Positions 26,057 to 34,951 of a DNA stretch of 64,000 nucleotides are shown here, one piece after another. A program made the position numbers and the translations under genes. The DNA is from Peptococcaceae bacterium CEB3 (GTDB lineage: Bacteria; Bacillota; Desulfitobacteriia; Desulfitobacteriales; Desulfitobacteriaceae). The stretch's first letter is position 1. Each line of letters begins with the position of its first letter. The notes under the pieces were generated by a model. The model was not told the origin of the DNA. It saw nothing but the letters and a program-made list of their open reading frames with translations, and made no database searches. The DNA lies in NCBI GenBank assembly GCA_001029295.1, contig LDXJ01000044.1, forward strand, positions 1 to 64,000, in the 5' to 3' direction.

Positions 26057-27115
26057 ATGAGCTTGGGATGCCCTTATGGAAGTCACAGAGTAGTCGAACC
26101 GAAAGGAGTGTTGCCCCAGCCCGCTTGGCGGCTGGACAACGATTTTTCAAAGCTTTTCGATAATGAGATTTTGCTGGAAGTCGAAGTTCTCAACATTGAT
26201 TCCGCCTCTTTTACGCAGATGAAAGAACAGGCCGGCGGAGACGCGGATGGGATCAAACAGATCATTTTGCAAACGGTGGCCGATCGGGGAAAACAGCACA
26301 ACCCCGTGACCGGTTCGGGAGGGATGCTGACCGGCAAGGTCAAGGCGATAGGCTCGGCTTTACGGGGGGATGGCCCGCTTTCTCCCGCAATCGACCTCAA
26401 GGTTGGGGATCGAATTGCCACTTTGGTTTCCCTTTCCCTTACCCCACTGCGGATTGACAAAATTCTTGCGGTCCACACCGAAGTGGACCAGGTTGAAGTT
26501 CAAGGGGAAGCGGTTCTCTTTGCCAGTGGGATCTATGCCAAGATTCCGGAGGACATACCGCAAAAACTGGCGTTGGCTGTTCTCGATGTTGCCGGAGCGC
26601 CCGCTCAAACGGCCAAGATCGTCAAACCGGGTGATACGGTCGTCGTTATCGGCGGGGGGGGCAAGTCGGGCCTTCTTTCCCTGCACGAAGCCTGCAAACG
26701 CGCGGGTGTAACGGGGAAAGTTATCGGAGTCAGCCACTCTGCGGCCGGTGTGGAGAGGATGAAAGCGTCCGGCTTGCCTGTGCTCCCCCTGCAGGGAGAC
26801 GCGCGCGATGCTCTCTGGCTCATGCGGGAGGTTGAGCGTTTAACGGGAGGAGCGATGGCTGACATCACCCTCAACATGGTCAACATTGCGCAGACGGAAA
26901 TGGGCAGTATCCTGGCGACGAAGGACGGAGGAACGGTTTACTTTTTCAGCATGGCTACTTCGTTTACGGCAGCCGCCCTCGGCGCGGAAGGAGTGGGCAA
27001 GGATGTCACGATGCTGGTGGGCAATGGTTACACCCATGGGCACGCCCAAATAGCTCTCCAGATCATGCGCGAAAATCCCCGCTTGCGTGAGCTTTACGAG
27101 CATATCTATGGCTGA
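26057..27115 (+). CDS. kdd: L-erythro-3,5-diaminohexanoate dehydrogenase
   Basis: This 352-residue NAD-dependent enzyme of lysine fermentation oxidatively deaminates 3,5-diaminohexanoate to 5-amino-3-oxohexanoate. It begins with the family's typical GCPYGSHRVVEPKGVLPQPA and carries a Rossmann motif VVVIGGGGKSGLLSL at about residues 196-210. GGAG lies before ATG 26057. It is the first gene of the cluster, and its last eight bases overlap the start of the kamB-like gene (ATGGCTGA), which suggests translational coupling. Confidence 0.95.
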   Translation: MSLGCPYGSHRVVEPKGVLPQPAWRLDNDFSKLFDNEILLEVEVLNIDSASFTQMKEQAGGDADGIKQIILQTVADRGKQHNPVTGSGGMLTGKVKAIGSALRGDGPLSPAIDLKVGDRIATLVSLSLTPLRIDKILAVHTEVDQVEVQGEAVLFASGIYAKIPEDIPQKLALAVLDVAGAPAQTAKIVKPGDTVVVIGGGGKSGLLSLHEACKRAGVTGKVIGVSHSAAGVERMKASGLPVLPLQGDARDALWLMREVERLTGGAMADITLNMVNIAQTEMGSILATKDGGTVYFFSMATSFTAAALGAEGVGKDVTMLVGNGYTHGHAQIALQIMRENPRLRELYEHIYG

Positions 27116-28382
27116 CACCTATTCGACTCAGTCCGGCCAGTCCCAAAGGAATAGAGATAGTGCCAGCTTTAGAGGCACGTCTCTGGCCGGCCCATCGGAC
27201 GTCCGGGCTGCCGTGCCGCCTGTTAATAGAGAGGAGACGACAGAAGATATAGATGCGTCAGGCACCTTTTCCGCGTGGCCGGGGAGTCTCCGTAAGTTCC
27301 GGCTGCTCGTTTTTGCCGGATTGGTTAAAAATGCGGGCAAGACCACGGCTTTTAATGCCGTGAACCGCTACTTTGCGCGGGAAGTGCGGGAAGCGCCGGG
27401 TATTACTTCTTTCGGTTATGACGGGGAAGAACGTGATGCCCTTTACGATGTGCCGAAACCCCCGGTGCAGGCTTATTCTGGGCAACTCCTGCTTACCGCG
27501 GCAAGTTTTCTGGGGCAAAGGCAGGAAGCGGGGGTCCTATCCGGAGAGGCCGGAAAAGCATTTGAAATTCTTGAAAGTTGGGGAGACCATCCTCAATATG
27601 GTCCTTGGCTAATCGTCCGTTGCTTGCGGGATGTTTCCCTGCATTTAGCCGGTCCGTCCAGTCTGCCGGAACTGGCCCGGGGAATGAAGAGATTGGAGGC
27701 GTTGGGCGCGGGCCGGATTCACCTGGACGGAGCGTTGGGCCGGCTTACACACCTGTCCTTGCCCTCGGCCGGCGTGATTCTTAGCACAGGGGCCGCTCTG
27801 GGGAATTCTCTCCAGGAAGTGGTGGAACGTACGCGTCGGGTTTTGGAGTACTTCAGGCTGCCTGTGGCGGGGGCGAGAGAGCTCGGATCCGGGGTATTTC
27901 CCGGCCTAAGCCCGGGCAATGGGCAAGATGCTGCGGAATCTGCTCTTTCGGCGGGGACCCCGCGGGGCGGGAGTGCCTATCGAGAGGGTGAACGGTGGCA
28001 TGATTTGCCCGGCTTCCTCTGGGCAAAAGATTTGCGGGCACTCCTGCCGCAAGGCTATGACCAGTTGTATGTGGCGGGGGCGTTGACGGACCGGCTCTAT
28101 CACGAACTTCGCAAGGCCGAACGTCTGCCCGGAACAATCCTTCTCGACCATCCGGGTCAGATTCTCCTTTCCGCTCAGGTCTGGCAAGGCCTAAAAGCGC
28201 GGGGCATTTCCGTCAGCCTGAGCCGGTGGCCAAACCTCGTCTGCTTGACTCTGAGTTCCTGGCACCCGCGGACTCCTATTCCCACGACGGAACTGGCGGC
28301 TGCCCTCAGGAGCCACAGCCACGTGCCTCTCGTGGATGTGGCAAAGGAACTGATTTGGCCGCCGGGGTTTGAACCCCAGTGA
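27108..28382 (+). CDS. P-loop protein, probable lysine 5,6-aminomutase reactivase subunit (KamB-like)
   Basis: This 424-residue protein carries a Walker A motif GLVKNAGKTT at about residue 70, after a low-complexity N-terminal stretch. In other lysine fermenters this position between kdd and the aminomutase genes is held by KamB/KamC, which swap inactive for fresh cobalamin on the 5,6-aminomutase. The VKNAGKTT loop and context fit KamB, but the identification rests mainly on these. ATG 27108 overlaps the kdd stop and is preferred to GTG 27087, which lies deeper in kdd. No MutS-like KamC partner is found in the window. Confidence 0.6.
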   Translation: MADTYSTQSGQSQRNRDSASFRGTSLAGPSDVRAAVPPVNREETTEDIDASGTFSAWPGSLRKFRLLVFAGLVKNAGKTTAFNAVNRYFAREVREAPGITSFGYDGEERDALYDVPKPPVQAYSGQLLLTAASFLGQRQEAGVLSGEAGKAFEILESWGDHPQYGPWLIVRCLRDVSLHLAGPSSLPELARGMKRLEALGAGRIHLDGALGRLTHLSLPSAGVILSTGAALGNSLQEVVERTRRVLEYFRLPVAGARELGSGVFPGLSPGNGQDAAESALSAGTPRGGSAYREGERWHDLPGFLWAKDLRALLPQGYDQLYVAGALTDRLYHELRKAERLPGTILLDHPGQILLSAQVWQGLKARGISVSLSRWPNLVCLTLSSWHPRTPIPTTELAAALRSHSHVPLVDVAKELIWPPGFEPQ

Positions 28383-28442
28383 ACAGGACTTTCCTCGGTG
28401 CACGTAACCTTGCGAGGGATGCGCGCGTTCTATAATCGGAGA

Positions 28443-28620
28443 GTTCGGAGAATACGAAGCAGGCGGCTGGAGCCGCCGATAGTTCATGGTGCGTCAAGGA
28501 CTAAGGGTTCGGAGAATACGAAGCAGCCGGCAGAGCCGTTGATAGGTCCATGGTGTTTCAAAACTAAGGCTTGGAGGATGCGAAAGCAGCCAGCTGGAGC
28601 AGCTTGCTCTGGCGAGTGAC
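28443..28620 (+). repeat. Three diverged ~63-bp tandem repeats with hairpins before kamDE
   Basis: Units begin at 28443 (GTTCGGAGAATACGAAGCAG), 28507 (the same 20 bases) and 28570 (CTTGGAGGATGCGAAAGCAG, diverged and shorter). Each contains a GC-rich inverted repeat: GGCGGCTGGAGCCGCC, CGGCAGAGCCG and AGCAGCCAGCTGGAGCAGCT. The first two end in ACTAAGG. The RNA would fold as a row of hairpins immediately before the aminomutase ribosome site. Confidence 0.85.
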
Positions 28621-28648
28621 AGCTTGTTTTTGGGAGGTGGAATAAATA

Positions 28649-31309
28649 ATGGTTCGCCCTTATGAAGAACGGAAATTGGCTTTAGATCCCGAACTGATTG
28701 CGCAAGGCCGTGAATTGGCTGAGCAGATCGTGGGCCAGGTGACGCCGTTTATTCTCGCTCATACTACCGTCAGTGTGGAACGGGCGGTCCTGCGCTTGTT
28801 CGGAATTGACGGCGTCAGCCGGGAAGGGATTCCCTTGGCGAATGTGGTGGTTGACGCCTTACAAGACGCGGGTGTGGGGGCAGACGGTGCCGCCCGGGCT
28901 CTGGCACGTATCTTTCTCCACTATGGGAAGTCGCCGCAGGAAGCCGCGTTTAGCTTGGAAAGAGGAGAAATTTCCCTGAGGCAACTGCCGGATTTGCCGG
29001 AAGCGGAGGTGGCAGAGGCAGCCAGACGCCTGGCACTCCCGGCGGTGGAAACAATCACGGCTCAACGCCGGGAACGGGAAACCCGCATGGCCCGGGGAGC
29101 GGGAAAGGAACCCTATCTGTATGTGATCGTGGCTACGGGAAACATCTATGAAGATGTCGTTCAGGCCAGGGCCGCGGCCAGGCAAGGAGCTGACATCGTC
29201 GCCGTAATCCGTTCCACCGGGCAAAGCCTTTTGGATTATGTCCCCTACGGTCCTACGACAGAGGGGTTCGGCGGTACCTTTGCTACCCAGGCCAATTTCC
29301 GGATCATGCGCCAGGCCTTGGATGAGGTGGGAGAGGAATTGGGACGTTACATCCGCCTGACGAATTATGCCTCAGGGCTCTGCATGCCGGAGATCGCAGC
29401 CATGGGCGCTTTGGAACGGCTGGATGTCATGCTCAACGACTCTATGTACGGAGTTATTTTCCGGGACATCAATATGCAGCGTACCTTTATCGACCAGTAT
29501 TTTTCCCGACTGATTCACGGTTTTGCCGGGATTGTCATCAACACTGGGGAAGACAATTACCTGACGACGGCCGACGCGATGGAGGCAGCCCACACTGTCC
29601 TCGCTTCCAATTTCATCAACGAGCAATTCGCTTTCCTGGCGGGTTTGCCGGAGGAACAACAGGGTTTAGGGCATGCCATGGAAATCAACCCGCAAGGGGA
29701 AGACTCGTTTCTTTATGAAATCGCCCAAGCGGAATTGATCCGGGAAGTCTTTCCGCGTTCTCCCCTTAAATACATGCCGCCAACCAAATATATGACGGGA
29801 AACATTTTCCGCGGGCAGGTTCAGGACGCCCTCTTCAACGCGGCTTCGGTGATGACCGGGCAGAGTATCCACCTTTTGGGGATGCTGACCGAGGCCATCC
29901 ATACTCCCCTGTTGCAAGACCGGGCTCTTAGCCTAGAATCGGCGCGCCTCGTCTTTCAGACCATGCGCCATCTGGGCGGGGAGATTGAATTTAAAGCGGA
30001 CGGGATCATCCGGCAGAGAGCCTCGGCGACCTTGCGCAAAGCCGTAAGCATGCTCGAGGAAATCAACGGCATGGGTCTATTCACCGCTTTGGAAAAAGGG
30101 ATGTTTGCCGAAATCTCCCGCAGCAGGCAGGGAGGGCGGGGCTTGGATGGGGTCATTGGCAAAAGTCCGCAGTATCTTAATCCCTTCCTGGAACTGCTGC
30201 AGCCGGAGGCGATCCGGCACAAACGGCCGGGGGTTGACGAGGCTGTGAAGGTTTCGGGCTCGGTCGGGGCTGAAAGTCCCGCGGAGGAACAGGACCCGAC
30301 GAGTATGCCAAATTCCGCACAGGTCCTTGACCGGGCGCAGCTCCCTGGTTCAGTAGAGGCCCAGCCGAGGGGTTCGGCGGAGGCCAGAGCGGAGGACCTG
30401 GCGGAGACGGCGGGTTTGGCTGGGGCGCAGATACTGGCGGAAGCAGAAGGTCCTGCCGGCCTGCGAGACTCAACGGAAGCGCAAGGTTCTGCAGAGGTCC
30501 AAAGTTCGACGGAAGCGTGGGACTCAGAGAACCCCGGTGGCGTGCCCGGCTTAAGCCGGAAAGTCGATCTGAGTTCTGTTAGGCCTTACGGGGATACTTT
30601 AGATGACGGCATGGTCCAACTTTCTCTCACACTGCCGGTTCCTGTGGGTGATGAGGCTCGGGAGGCGGCTCGGCGCTGGGCTTCGCAAAGCGGCTTCAGG
30701 GACCCGCAGGTGGTGCACGCTGAGACTTTGGGCGAGGGTTTTACTTTCTTCGTTCTCTACGCCCGCTCTGATGTGAGCGTTGATTTCTCCCGGATCGAAG
30801 TGCCGAAGCTCAGCCATCAGCGTTGGGAAAAGGCCGAGATTGACGCGCTGATCCGGGAAAAAATCGGGCGGAAATTGGTCGTCGTGGGCGCCTGTATCGA
30901 GAGTGACGCCCACACAGTGGGCATTGATGCCATCATGAATATGAAAGGGTACAACGGCCATAAAGGGTTAGAGAGTTACCACGGGATTGAAGCCCATAAC
31001 CTGGGGGCGCAAGTTTCCTGCGAGGATCTCCTGGCTCAGGCGGATGCGGTGGGGGCAGACGCCATCCTCATCTCGCAGGTGGTCACCCAAAAAGACATCC
31101 ACGTGCGCAATCTGACGCGTATGGTGGAAATCTTGGAGCTGGAGGGGTTGCGCCAGCGTTTTCTGCTCATTTGCGGAGGCCCCAGGCTAAATTATGAATT
31201 GGCTAAGGAATTGGGTTATGATGCCGGGTTTGGGCCGGGGAGCTATGCCGAAGATGTGGCGAGCTTCATCCTGGACCGGATGCTGCGAGGACAGACGGGT
31301 CTGTCGTAA
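28649..31309 (+). CDS. kamDE: Lysine 5,6-aminomutase, alpha (KamD) and beta (KamE) fused
   Basis: This B12- and PLP-dependent enzyme moves the terminal amino group of beta-lysine (or D-lysine) from C6 to C5. Residues 1 to about 530 are KamD (start VRPYEERKLALDPELI; TNYASGLCMPEIAAMGA; DINMQRTFIDQYFSR). Residues 639-886 are KamE (start VDLSSVRPYGDTLDDGMVQL) with the cobalamin motif D753-A-H755-T-V-G758. Known lysine 5,6-aminomutases make these as two proteins. Here they are one 886-residue frame joined by a roughly 105-residue Ala/Glu/Ser/Gly-rich linker, with no stop or internal ribosome site seen. GGGAGGTGG precedes the ATG. Gene order kdd-kamB-kamDE-kal-kce confirms the pathway. KamA (lysine 2,3-aminomutase) is not in the window. 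Confidence 0.93.
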   Translation: MVRPYEERKLALDPELIAQGRELAEQIVGQVTPFILAHTTVSVERAVLRLFGIDGVSREGIPLANVVVDALQDAGVGADGAARALARIFLHYGKSPQEAAFSLERGEISLRQLPDLPEAEVAEAARRLALPAVETITAQRRERETRMARGAGKEPYLYVIVATGNIYEDVVQARAAARQGADIVAVIRSTGQSLLDYVPYGPTTEGFGGTFATQANFRIMRQALDEVGEELGRYIRLTNYASGLCMPEIAAMGALERLDVMLNDSMYGVIFRDINMQRTFIDQYFSRLIHGFAGIVINTGEDNYLTTADAMEAAHTVLASNFINEQFAFLAGLPEEQQGLGHAMEINPQGEDSFLYEIAQAELIREVFPRSPLKYMPPTKYMTGNIFRGQVQDALFNAASVMTGQSIHLLGMLTEAIHTPLLQDRALSLESARLVFQTMRHLGGEIEFKADGIIRQRASATLRKAVSMLEEINGMGLFTALEKGMFAEISRSRQGGRGLDGVIGKSPQYLNPFLELLQPEAIRHKRPGVDEAVKVSGSVGAESPAEEQDPTSMPNSAQVLDRAQLPGSVEAQPRGSAEARAEDLAETAGLAGAQILAEAEGPAGLRDSTEAQGSAEVQSSTEAWDSENPGGVPGLSRKVDLSSVRPYGDTLDDGMVQLSLTLPVPVGDEAREAARRWASQSGFRDPQVVHAETLGEGFTFFVLYARSDVSVDFSRIEVPKLSHQRWEKAEIDALIREKIGRKLVVVGACIESDAHTVGIDAIMNMKGYNGHKGLESYHGIEAHNLGAQVSCEDLLAQADAVGADAILISQVVTQKDIHVRNLTRMVEILELEGLRQRFLLICGGPRLNYELAKELGYDAGFGPGSYAEDVASFILDRMLRGQTGLS

Positions 31310-31453
31310 GAAAGGCTAAAGCCGACTTGGGACTCGGGTACTACAACCTCAGATATGGCTGCTTTGTCTCGAGACCGGGGGCGGCTGTTCTAAGTGAACA
31401 TTACATTGTTCTCCCTTTCTGGTAACGCGGGGAGGAAGTCAAGAAAGGCGGAA

Positions 31454-31855
31454 ATGGCGATGTATGAAGCGAGAATACGTCTGAGGATCGCGGCGGGAGA
31501 CGCGCATTACGGGGGCGGGCTTGTAGACGGGGCCCATATGCTCAAATTATTCGGCGATGTGGCTACGGAACTTTTGATCTATACAGATGGGGATGAAGGG
31601 TTGTTTGTCGCTTATGATAATGTGGAGTTCCTCTCACCCGTCCGGGCTGGGGATTATATTGAAGCTTCCGGGGTGATTACGGGTTATGGGAACACTTCTC
31701 GAAAAATGGCATTTAAAGCCGAAAGGGTCATTGTCGCACTCCCCGGCAGTGATTCGGCTGCCCAGATACTGGAACAGCCTGTTACGGTCTGCCGAGCCAC
31801 CGGAACATGTATGGTTCCCAAAGAAAAGCAACGTTATAACCCGCCCAGGAGATAG
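31454..31855 (+). CDS. kal: 3-aminobutyryl-CoA ammonia-lyase
   Basis: This small hotdog-fold protein (133 residues) removes ammonia from L-3-aminobutyryl-CoA to give crotonyl-CoA in lysine fermentation. It starts [24 protein letters not shown], characteristic of the family, and ends with the conserved [22 protein letters not shown] tail region. The start is taken at ATG 31454 behind AAAGG (ATG 31460 is also possible). It is 11 bases ahead of kce and surely co-transcribed with it. Confidence 0.94.
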   Translation: MAMYEARIRLRIAAGDAHYGGGLVDGAHMLKLFGDVATELLIYTDGDEGLFVAYDNVEFLSPVRAGDYIEASGVITGYGNTSRKMAFKAERVIVALPGSDSAAQILEQPVTVCRATGTCMVPKEKQRYNPPRR

Positions 31856-31866
31856 GAGGAAAAACC

Positions 31867-32709
31867 ATGGCGATGCCAAAATTGATCATTACCGCGGCTT
31901 TGGTCGGGGCGGAAGTCACCAGGGAGCAGACACCGTATCTTCCACTTTCTCCGCGCGAGATAGCGGATGAGGCCAGAAGGGCCTATGAAGCCGGGGCTTC
32001 GATAGTCCATCTGCATATGCGCGATGCCGCGGGAGAGTCTTCGCAAGACAAGAATCTTTTTGCCGAAGCGATTTCCTATATCCATGCCGAGACGGATCTC
32101 ATCGTCCAAGTCTCCACCGGAGGAGCGGTGGGCATGACGGCTGAAACGCGCGTTCAACCGGTCAGCTTGAGTCCAGAAATGGCCTCGTTGAGCACCGGGA
32201 CGGTAAACTTTGGGGAGGAGGTCTTCTCCAATCCCCTGCCCATGGTCCGTACGTTTGCCCGTGCCTGCCATACTTATGGGGTAAAGCCGGAGATCGAAGT
32301 CTTTGACAGCGGTATGGTCAGCAGTGCCCTCGCCCTTGTGCGCGAAGGTTTGTTACGGGAACCGCTGCATTTCAATTTCGTGTTGGGAGTTCCCGGTGGG
32401 ATGGCCGCGGCGGCCAAAAATCTTCTCTTTCTCTTGGACCTAATCCCACCGACCTCGACTTGGACCGTTTCCGCCGTCGGCCGTCACCAGCTTCCCCTGA
32501 ACACCCTGGGGATCCTATTGGGCGGGCATGTGCGCACAGGCCTGGAGGACAATATCTATTTGGCCAAGGGTGTGTTGGCCGAGGGAAATGCTCCTTTGGT
32601 GGAACGGATTGCCCGGTTAGCCCGCGAATTGGGCCGGCCGCTCGCCAAACCGGAGGAAGCGAGAGAGATTCTGGGTCTGAAGCGGCGGGCCGACGCTTTA
32701 GGGGAATGA
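31867..32709 (+). CDS. kce: 3-keto-5-aminohexanoate cleavage enzyme
   Basis: This 280-residue zinc-dependent TIM-barrel enzyme (BKACE/DUF849 family) cleaves 5-amino-3-oxohexanoate with acetyl-CoA to acetoacetate and 3-aminobutyryl-CoA. It shows LIITAALVGAEVTREQTPYLP, the metal motif HLHMRD (about residues 47-52), and the closing LGGHVRTGLEDN. AGGAGG precedes the ATG. It is the last gene of the cluster and ends at a bidirectional terminator. Confidence 0.95.
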   Translation: MAMPKLIITAALVGAEVTREQTPYLPLSPREIADEARRAYEAGASIVHLHMRDAAGESSQDKNLFAEAISYIHAETDLIVQVSTGGAVGMTAETRVQPVSLSPEMASLSTGTVNFGEEVFSNPLPMVRTFARACHTYGVKPEIEVFDSGMVSSALALVREGLLREPLHFNFVLGVPGGMAAAAKNLLFLLDLIPPTSTWTVSAVGRHQLPLNTLGILLGGHVRTGLEDNIYLAKGVLAEGNAPLVERIARLARELGRPLAKPEEAREILGLKRRADALGE

Positions 32710-32717
32710 GCATCCGG

Positions 32718-32752
32718 GGGCGAACTCGCAAGTCTGAGTTTCGCCCGTTTTT
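32718..32752. terminator. Terminator between kce and the convergent MFS gene
   Basis: GGGCGAACTC (32718-32727) pairs with GAGTTTCGCCC (32735-32745), with one bulge, and is followed by GTTTTTC. It closes the lysine cluster and may act on the minus-strand MFS transcript as well. Confidence 0.8.
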
Positions 32753-34020
32753 CATCTCGAGGTCGTGAGGGCAGCGCTCTCACCGGCCGGAATAATGGAG
32801 CGGGTCAGACGGTGAGTGAAAAAGCCCCCGACGAGTAACAGGCCGGAAATGGACAGGAACAGCGGCAAGCCGCCAAAGTGCGAGAACATCAGTCCGCCCA
32901 GCAAGGGGCCGATGGCTCGGGAAATGTTGTTTCTCATATTGAAGATGGCAAAGTACCTTCCCCGCATATCTTCCGGCGCAATGTAGGAAATGAGTTTGTT
33001 CTGATTAGGGAAGGTGATGCATTCTCCAACCGTAAAAATGATCTCGGCGGGTAATAGGAAAGCCACGGTATGCAAATACGGCCCGAAGCCGTAGCCGACG
33101 CCAACAAGGGCAAACAGAATGAATCCGGCCCAGAGAACGTGAGGAAGATAGTATTTTTCGGATTTCTTGGCCAGCCAAACGGCTGAGAAAACGACAATCG
33201 TACCATTCAAGGTCATTAAAGAAGAGAAAATCATTAAGTAATTGGTGAAACTTTGTTGTAAGTAGAGCGGAAAATTGGACTCCACTTGGGCGTAGAGCAA
33301 AGAGATGGGCAGCGACAGGACGAGCAGAGCAAACAAGAGCTTGTGTTCCGCGAACCGCATCCGGCGAGAGGGTGATAGTGCCGGCACATGATCGCTTCCT
33401 GTTCGGTTGCTCTTCGCGGCGTTTTTCTCCTTCTGGCGGTTTGCCTTCTCAAGGGTCTCCGGTATGAGGGCGTACACCAGGGCGGCGTAGAGCAAGAGAC
33501 TCACGGCCGAGGCCACGAAAACAAAGTTGTGGCTGATCTTGACCATGAGCAGCCCCAGCATGGGGCCCGCGGCTGCCCCGACATTCAGCGCGGTGTGCAT
33601 TAGGGCAAAAACTTCCAAACGTTGTGCCCCCGGCACAATATCCACAATCTGGGCGTTGGCTGCCGGGTAGTAAAGGGCAGAGGCCATCCCGTTGATGATA
33701 GAAATGATACAGAAGTGCAGCGCGGTGGACGCGAATATGTAGCCGAAGGTGGAAATGCCCTGAAAAATGAGGCTGTAGACCAACAGCGGCTTGCGCCCGT
33801 ATTTATCCGCCAGCCCCCCGGCCACGATATTGGTCACCAAGCCCATCAGGGGAGACAAGCCGAGAATGACGCCCAAAAGGTAGATGTTGCCGGTCTTGCC
33901 ATATAGGTACAGGGCGAGAAAGGGGCGAATGGCGAAGCTCGTAACTGTGGTGATAATGGTGCCAAAAGCCCGGATCCAGATGGTTTGGTCATAGCGATTC
34001 CAGAGACCGGTTAAGTTCAA
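32752..34020 (-). CDS. Major facilitator superfamily transporter
   Basis: This 12-span MFS permease (about 422 residues) has the loop 2-3 signature GGLADKYGRKPLLV and a charged central loop near the middle. It resembles drug:proton antiporter-type members; the substrate cannot be told. TTG at 34020 is preferred as start, because AGAGGGGGG stands just before it; a longer frame from GTG 34098 lacks a ribosome site and adds a charged, non-conserved leader. Next to the lysine cluster, it could move lysine or a product, but nothing in the sequence proves it. Confidence 0.82.
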   Translation of the reverse strand: MNLTGLWNRYDQTIWIRAFGTIITTVTSFAIRPFLALYLYGKTGNIYLLGVILGLSPLMGLVTNIVAGGLADKYGRKPLLVYSLIFQGISTFGYIFASTALHFCIISIINGMASALYYPAANAQIVDIVPGAQRLEVFALMHTALNVGAAAGPMLGLLMVKISHNFVFVASAVSLLLYAALVYALIPETLEKANRQKEKNAAKSNRTGSDHVPALSPSRRMRFAEHKLLFALLVLSLPISLLYAQVESNFPLYLQQSFTNYLMIFSSLMTLNGTIVVFSAVWLAKKSEKYYLPHVLWAGFILFALVGVGYGFGPYLHTVAFLLPAEIIFTVGECITFPNQNKLISYIAPEDMRGRYFAIFNMRNNISRAIGPLLGGLMFSHFGGLPLFLSISGLLLVGGFFTHRLTRSIIPAGESAALTTSR

Positions 34021-34168
34021 GCGAATCCCCCCTCTTTCTGCGCCGGTTGACCGACTTAGCCGCGGCTTACAATGTCGTTCGAATGAGCCTTTCTTCACAA
34101 GGAAATATGTACATTGTATTATGAATCGACGGAAAAAGATAGGGGGTTAATTCGCTTGTTTCGCAGTG

Positions 34169-34192
34169 AACTCTGCGGTTCGCAGAGGAGTT
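34169..34192. other. Inverted repeat in the gap downstream of a small membrane protein gene
   Basis: CTCTGCG (34171-34177) and CGCAGAG (34181-34187) form a tight hairpin with a 3-base loop and AACTC/GAGTT flanks, followed by TTTGTCTTT. It may be a weak terminator or an operator. Confidence 0.4.
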
Positions 34193-34285
34193 TGTCTTTC
34201 GCTCGGGATGCGGTGTCCCTTTTTCCAGCTTGTGGGTTTTGGTCATCTGTGCTAGAATCGTGCTAAGTGAGCGAAAAGATCAAGT

Positions 34286-34750
34286 TCAGACCTTCACGTC
34301 ATTGACTATTCGGTAAATCCAGGTTACCGCACCATGCCAAACGAGGTAGAGGATGAAAGGAGCGAGAAGGGTACCTAAGTTCCACTGGAAGATGCCGAGG
34401 TTGTGAAGAACATTGGAGAAAAGGACGCTGTAAAGTGCCGAGATGACCGGAAAGATGTAGGACCAGGTCTTTCCGGGCGGTAAGAGATAGAGATAGATGA
34501 CGAAATAGCTTGACCAGGCGATCAGGGGAAAGAAGGGGATTCCCAGAAAAGCGAAAGGGCCGTAATGTGTATAGCCGCCCATGCCGATAAGCTGCGCCAG
34601 AAGAATGGAGATCAGATCGCCAACCGCGCCGAAAAGGACGGCATAACGGAGCAGACGCCTGATATCCTGCCTCGGTACAAGGGCAAAAGTTGCGATGAGC
34701 AGAACACCTGTATAAGCAGGATAAACAAGGTAAGGGGGATAACTTGTCAA
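34286..34750 (-). CDS. Small polytopic membrane protein of unknown function
   Basis: This 154-residue protein has about five hydrophobic segments (YTGVLLIATFALVP, YAVLFGAVGDLISILLAQL, FFPLIAWSSYFVIYLYLL, IFPVISALYSVLF, LLAPFILYLVWHGA). It resembles small Clostridia membrane proteins of the CBO0543 type in size and layout. The start is TTG 34750, ten bases after AGAGGAG. No function is assigned. It stands alone between the MFS gene and the divergent coiled-coil gene. Confidence 0.6.
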   Translation of the reverse strand: MTSYPPYLVYPAYTGVLLIATFALVPRQDIRRLLRYAVLFGAVGDLISILLAQLIGMGGYTHYGPFAFLGIPFFPLIAWSSYFVIYLYLLPPGKTWSYIFPVISALYSVLFSNVLHNLGIFQWNLGTLLAPFILYLVWHGAVTWIYRIVNDVKV

Positions 34751-34951
34751 ATTGGTTCACTCCTCTTTGAGATTTGCCCTGATTATGCCCAAGTCCCGGA
34801 AAAAGTATGTATGTTCTCCGGGATAAGCGCCATAAGCTAAGGGTTTCAAACTACGGAGGCGTATAGATTAGTTTCCGTTTGTACCGGACCGGGAACGTAC
34901 CGGGCCGGGAAGGGTAAACGAGGAAGGCCGAGAGAGAAAGGGGAAGGGTTC

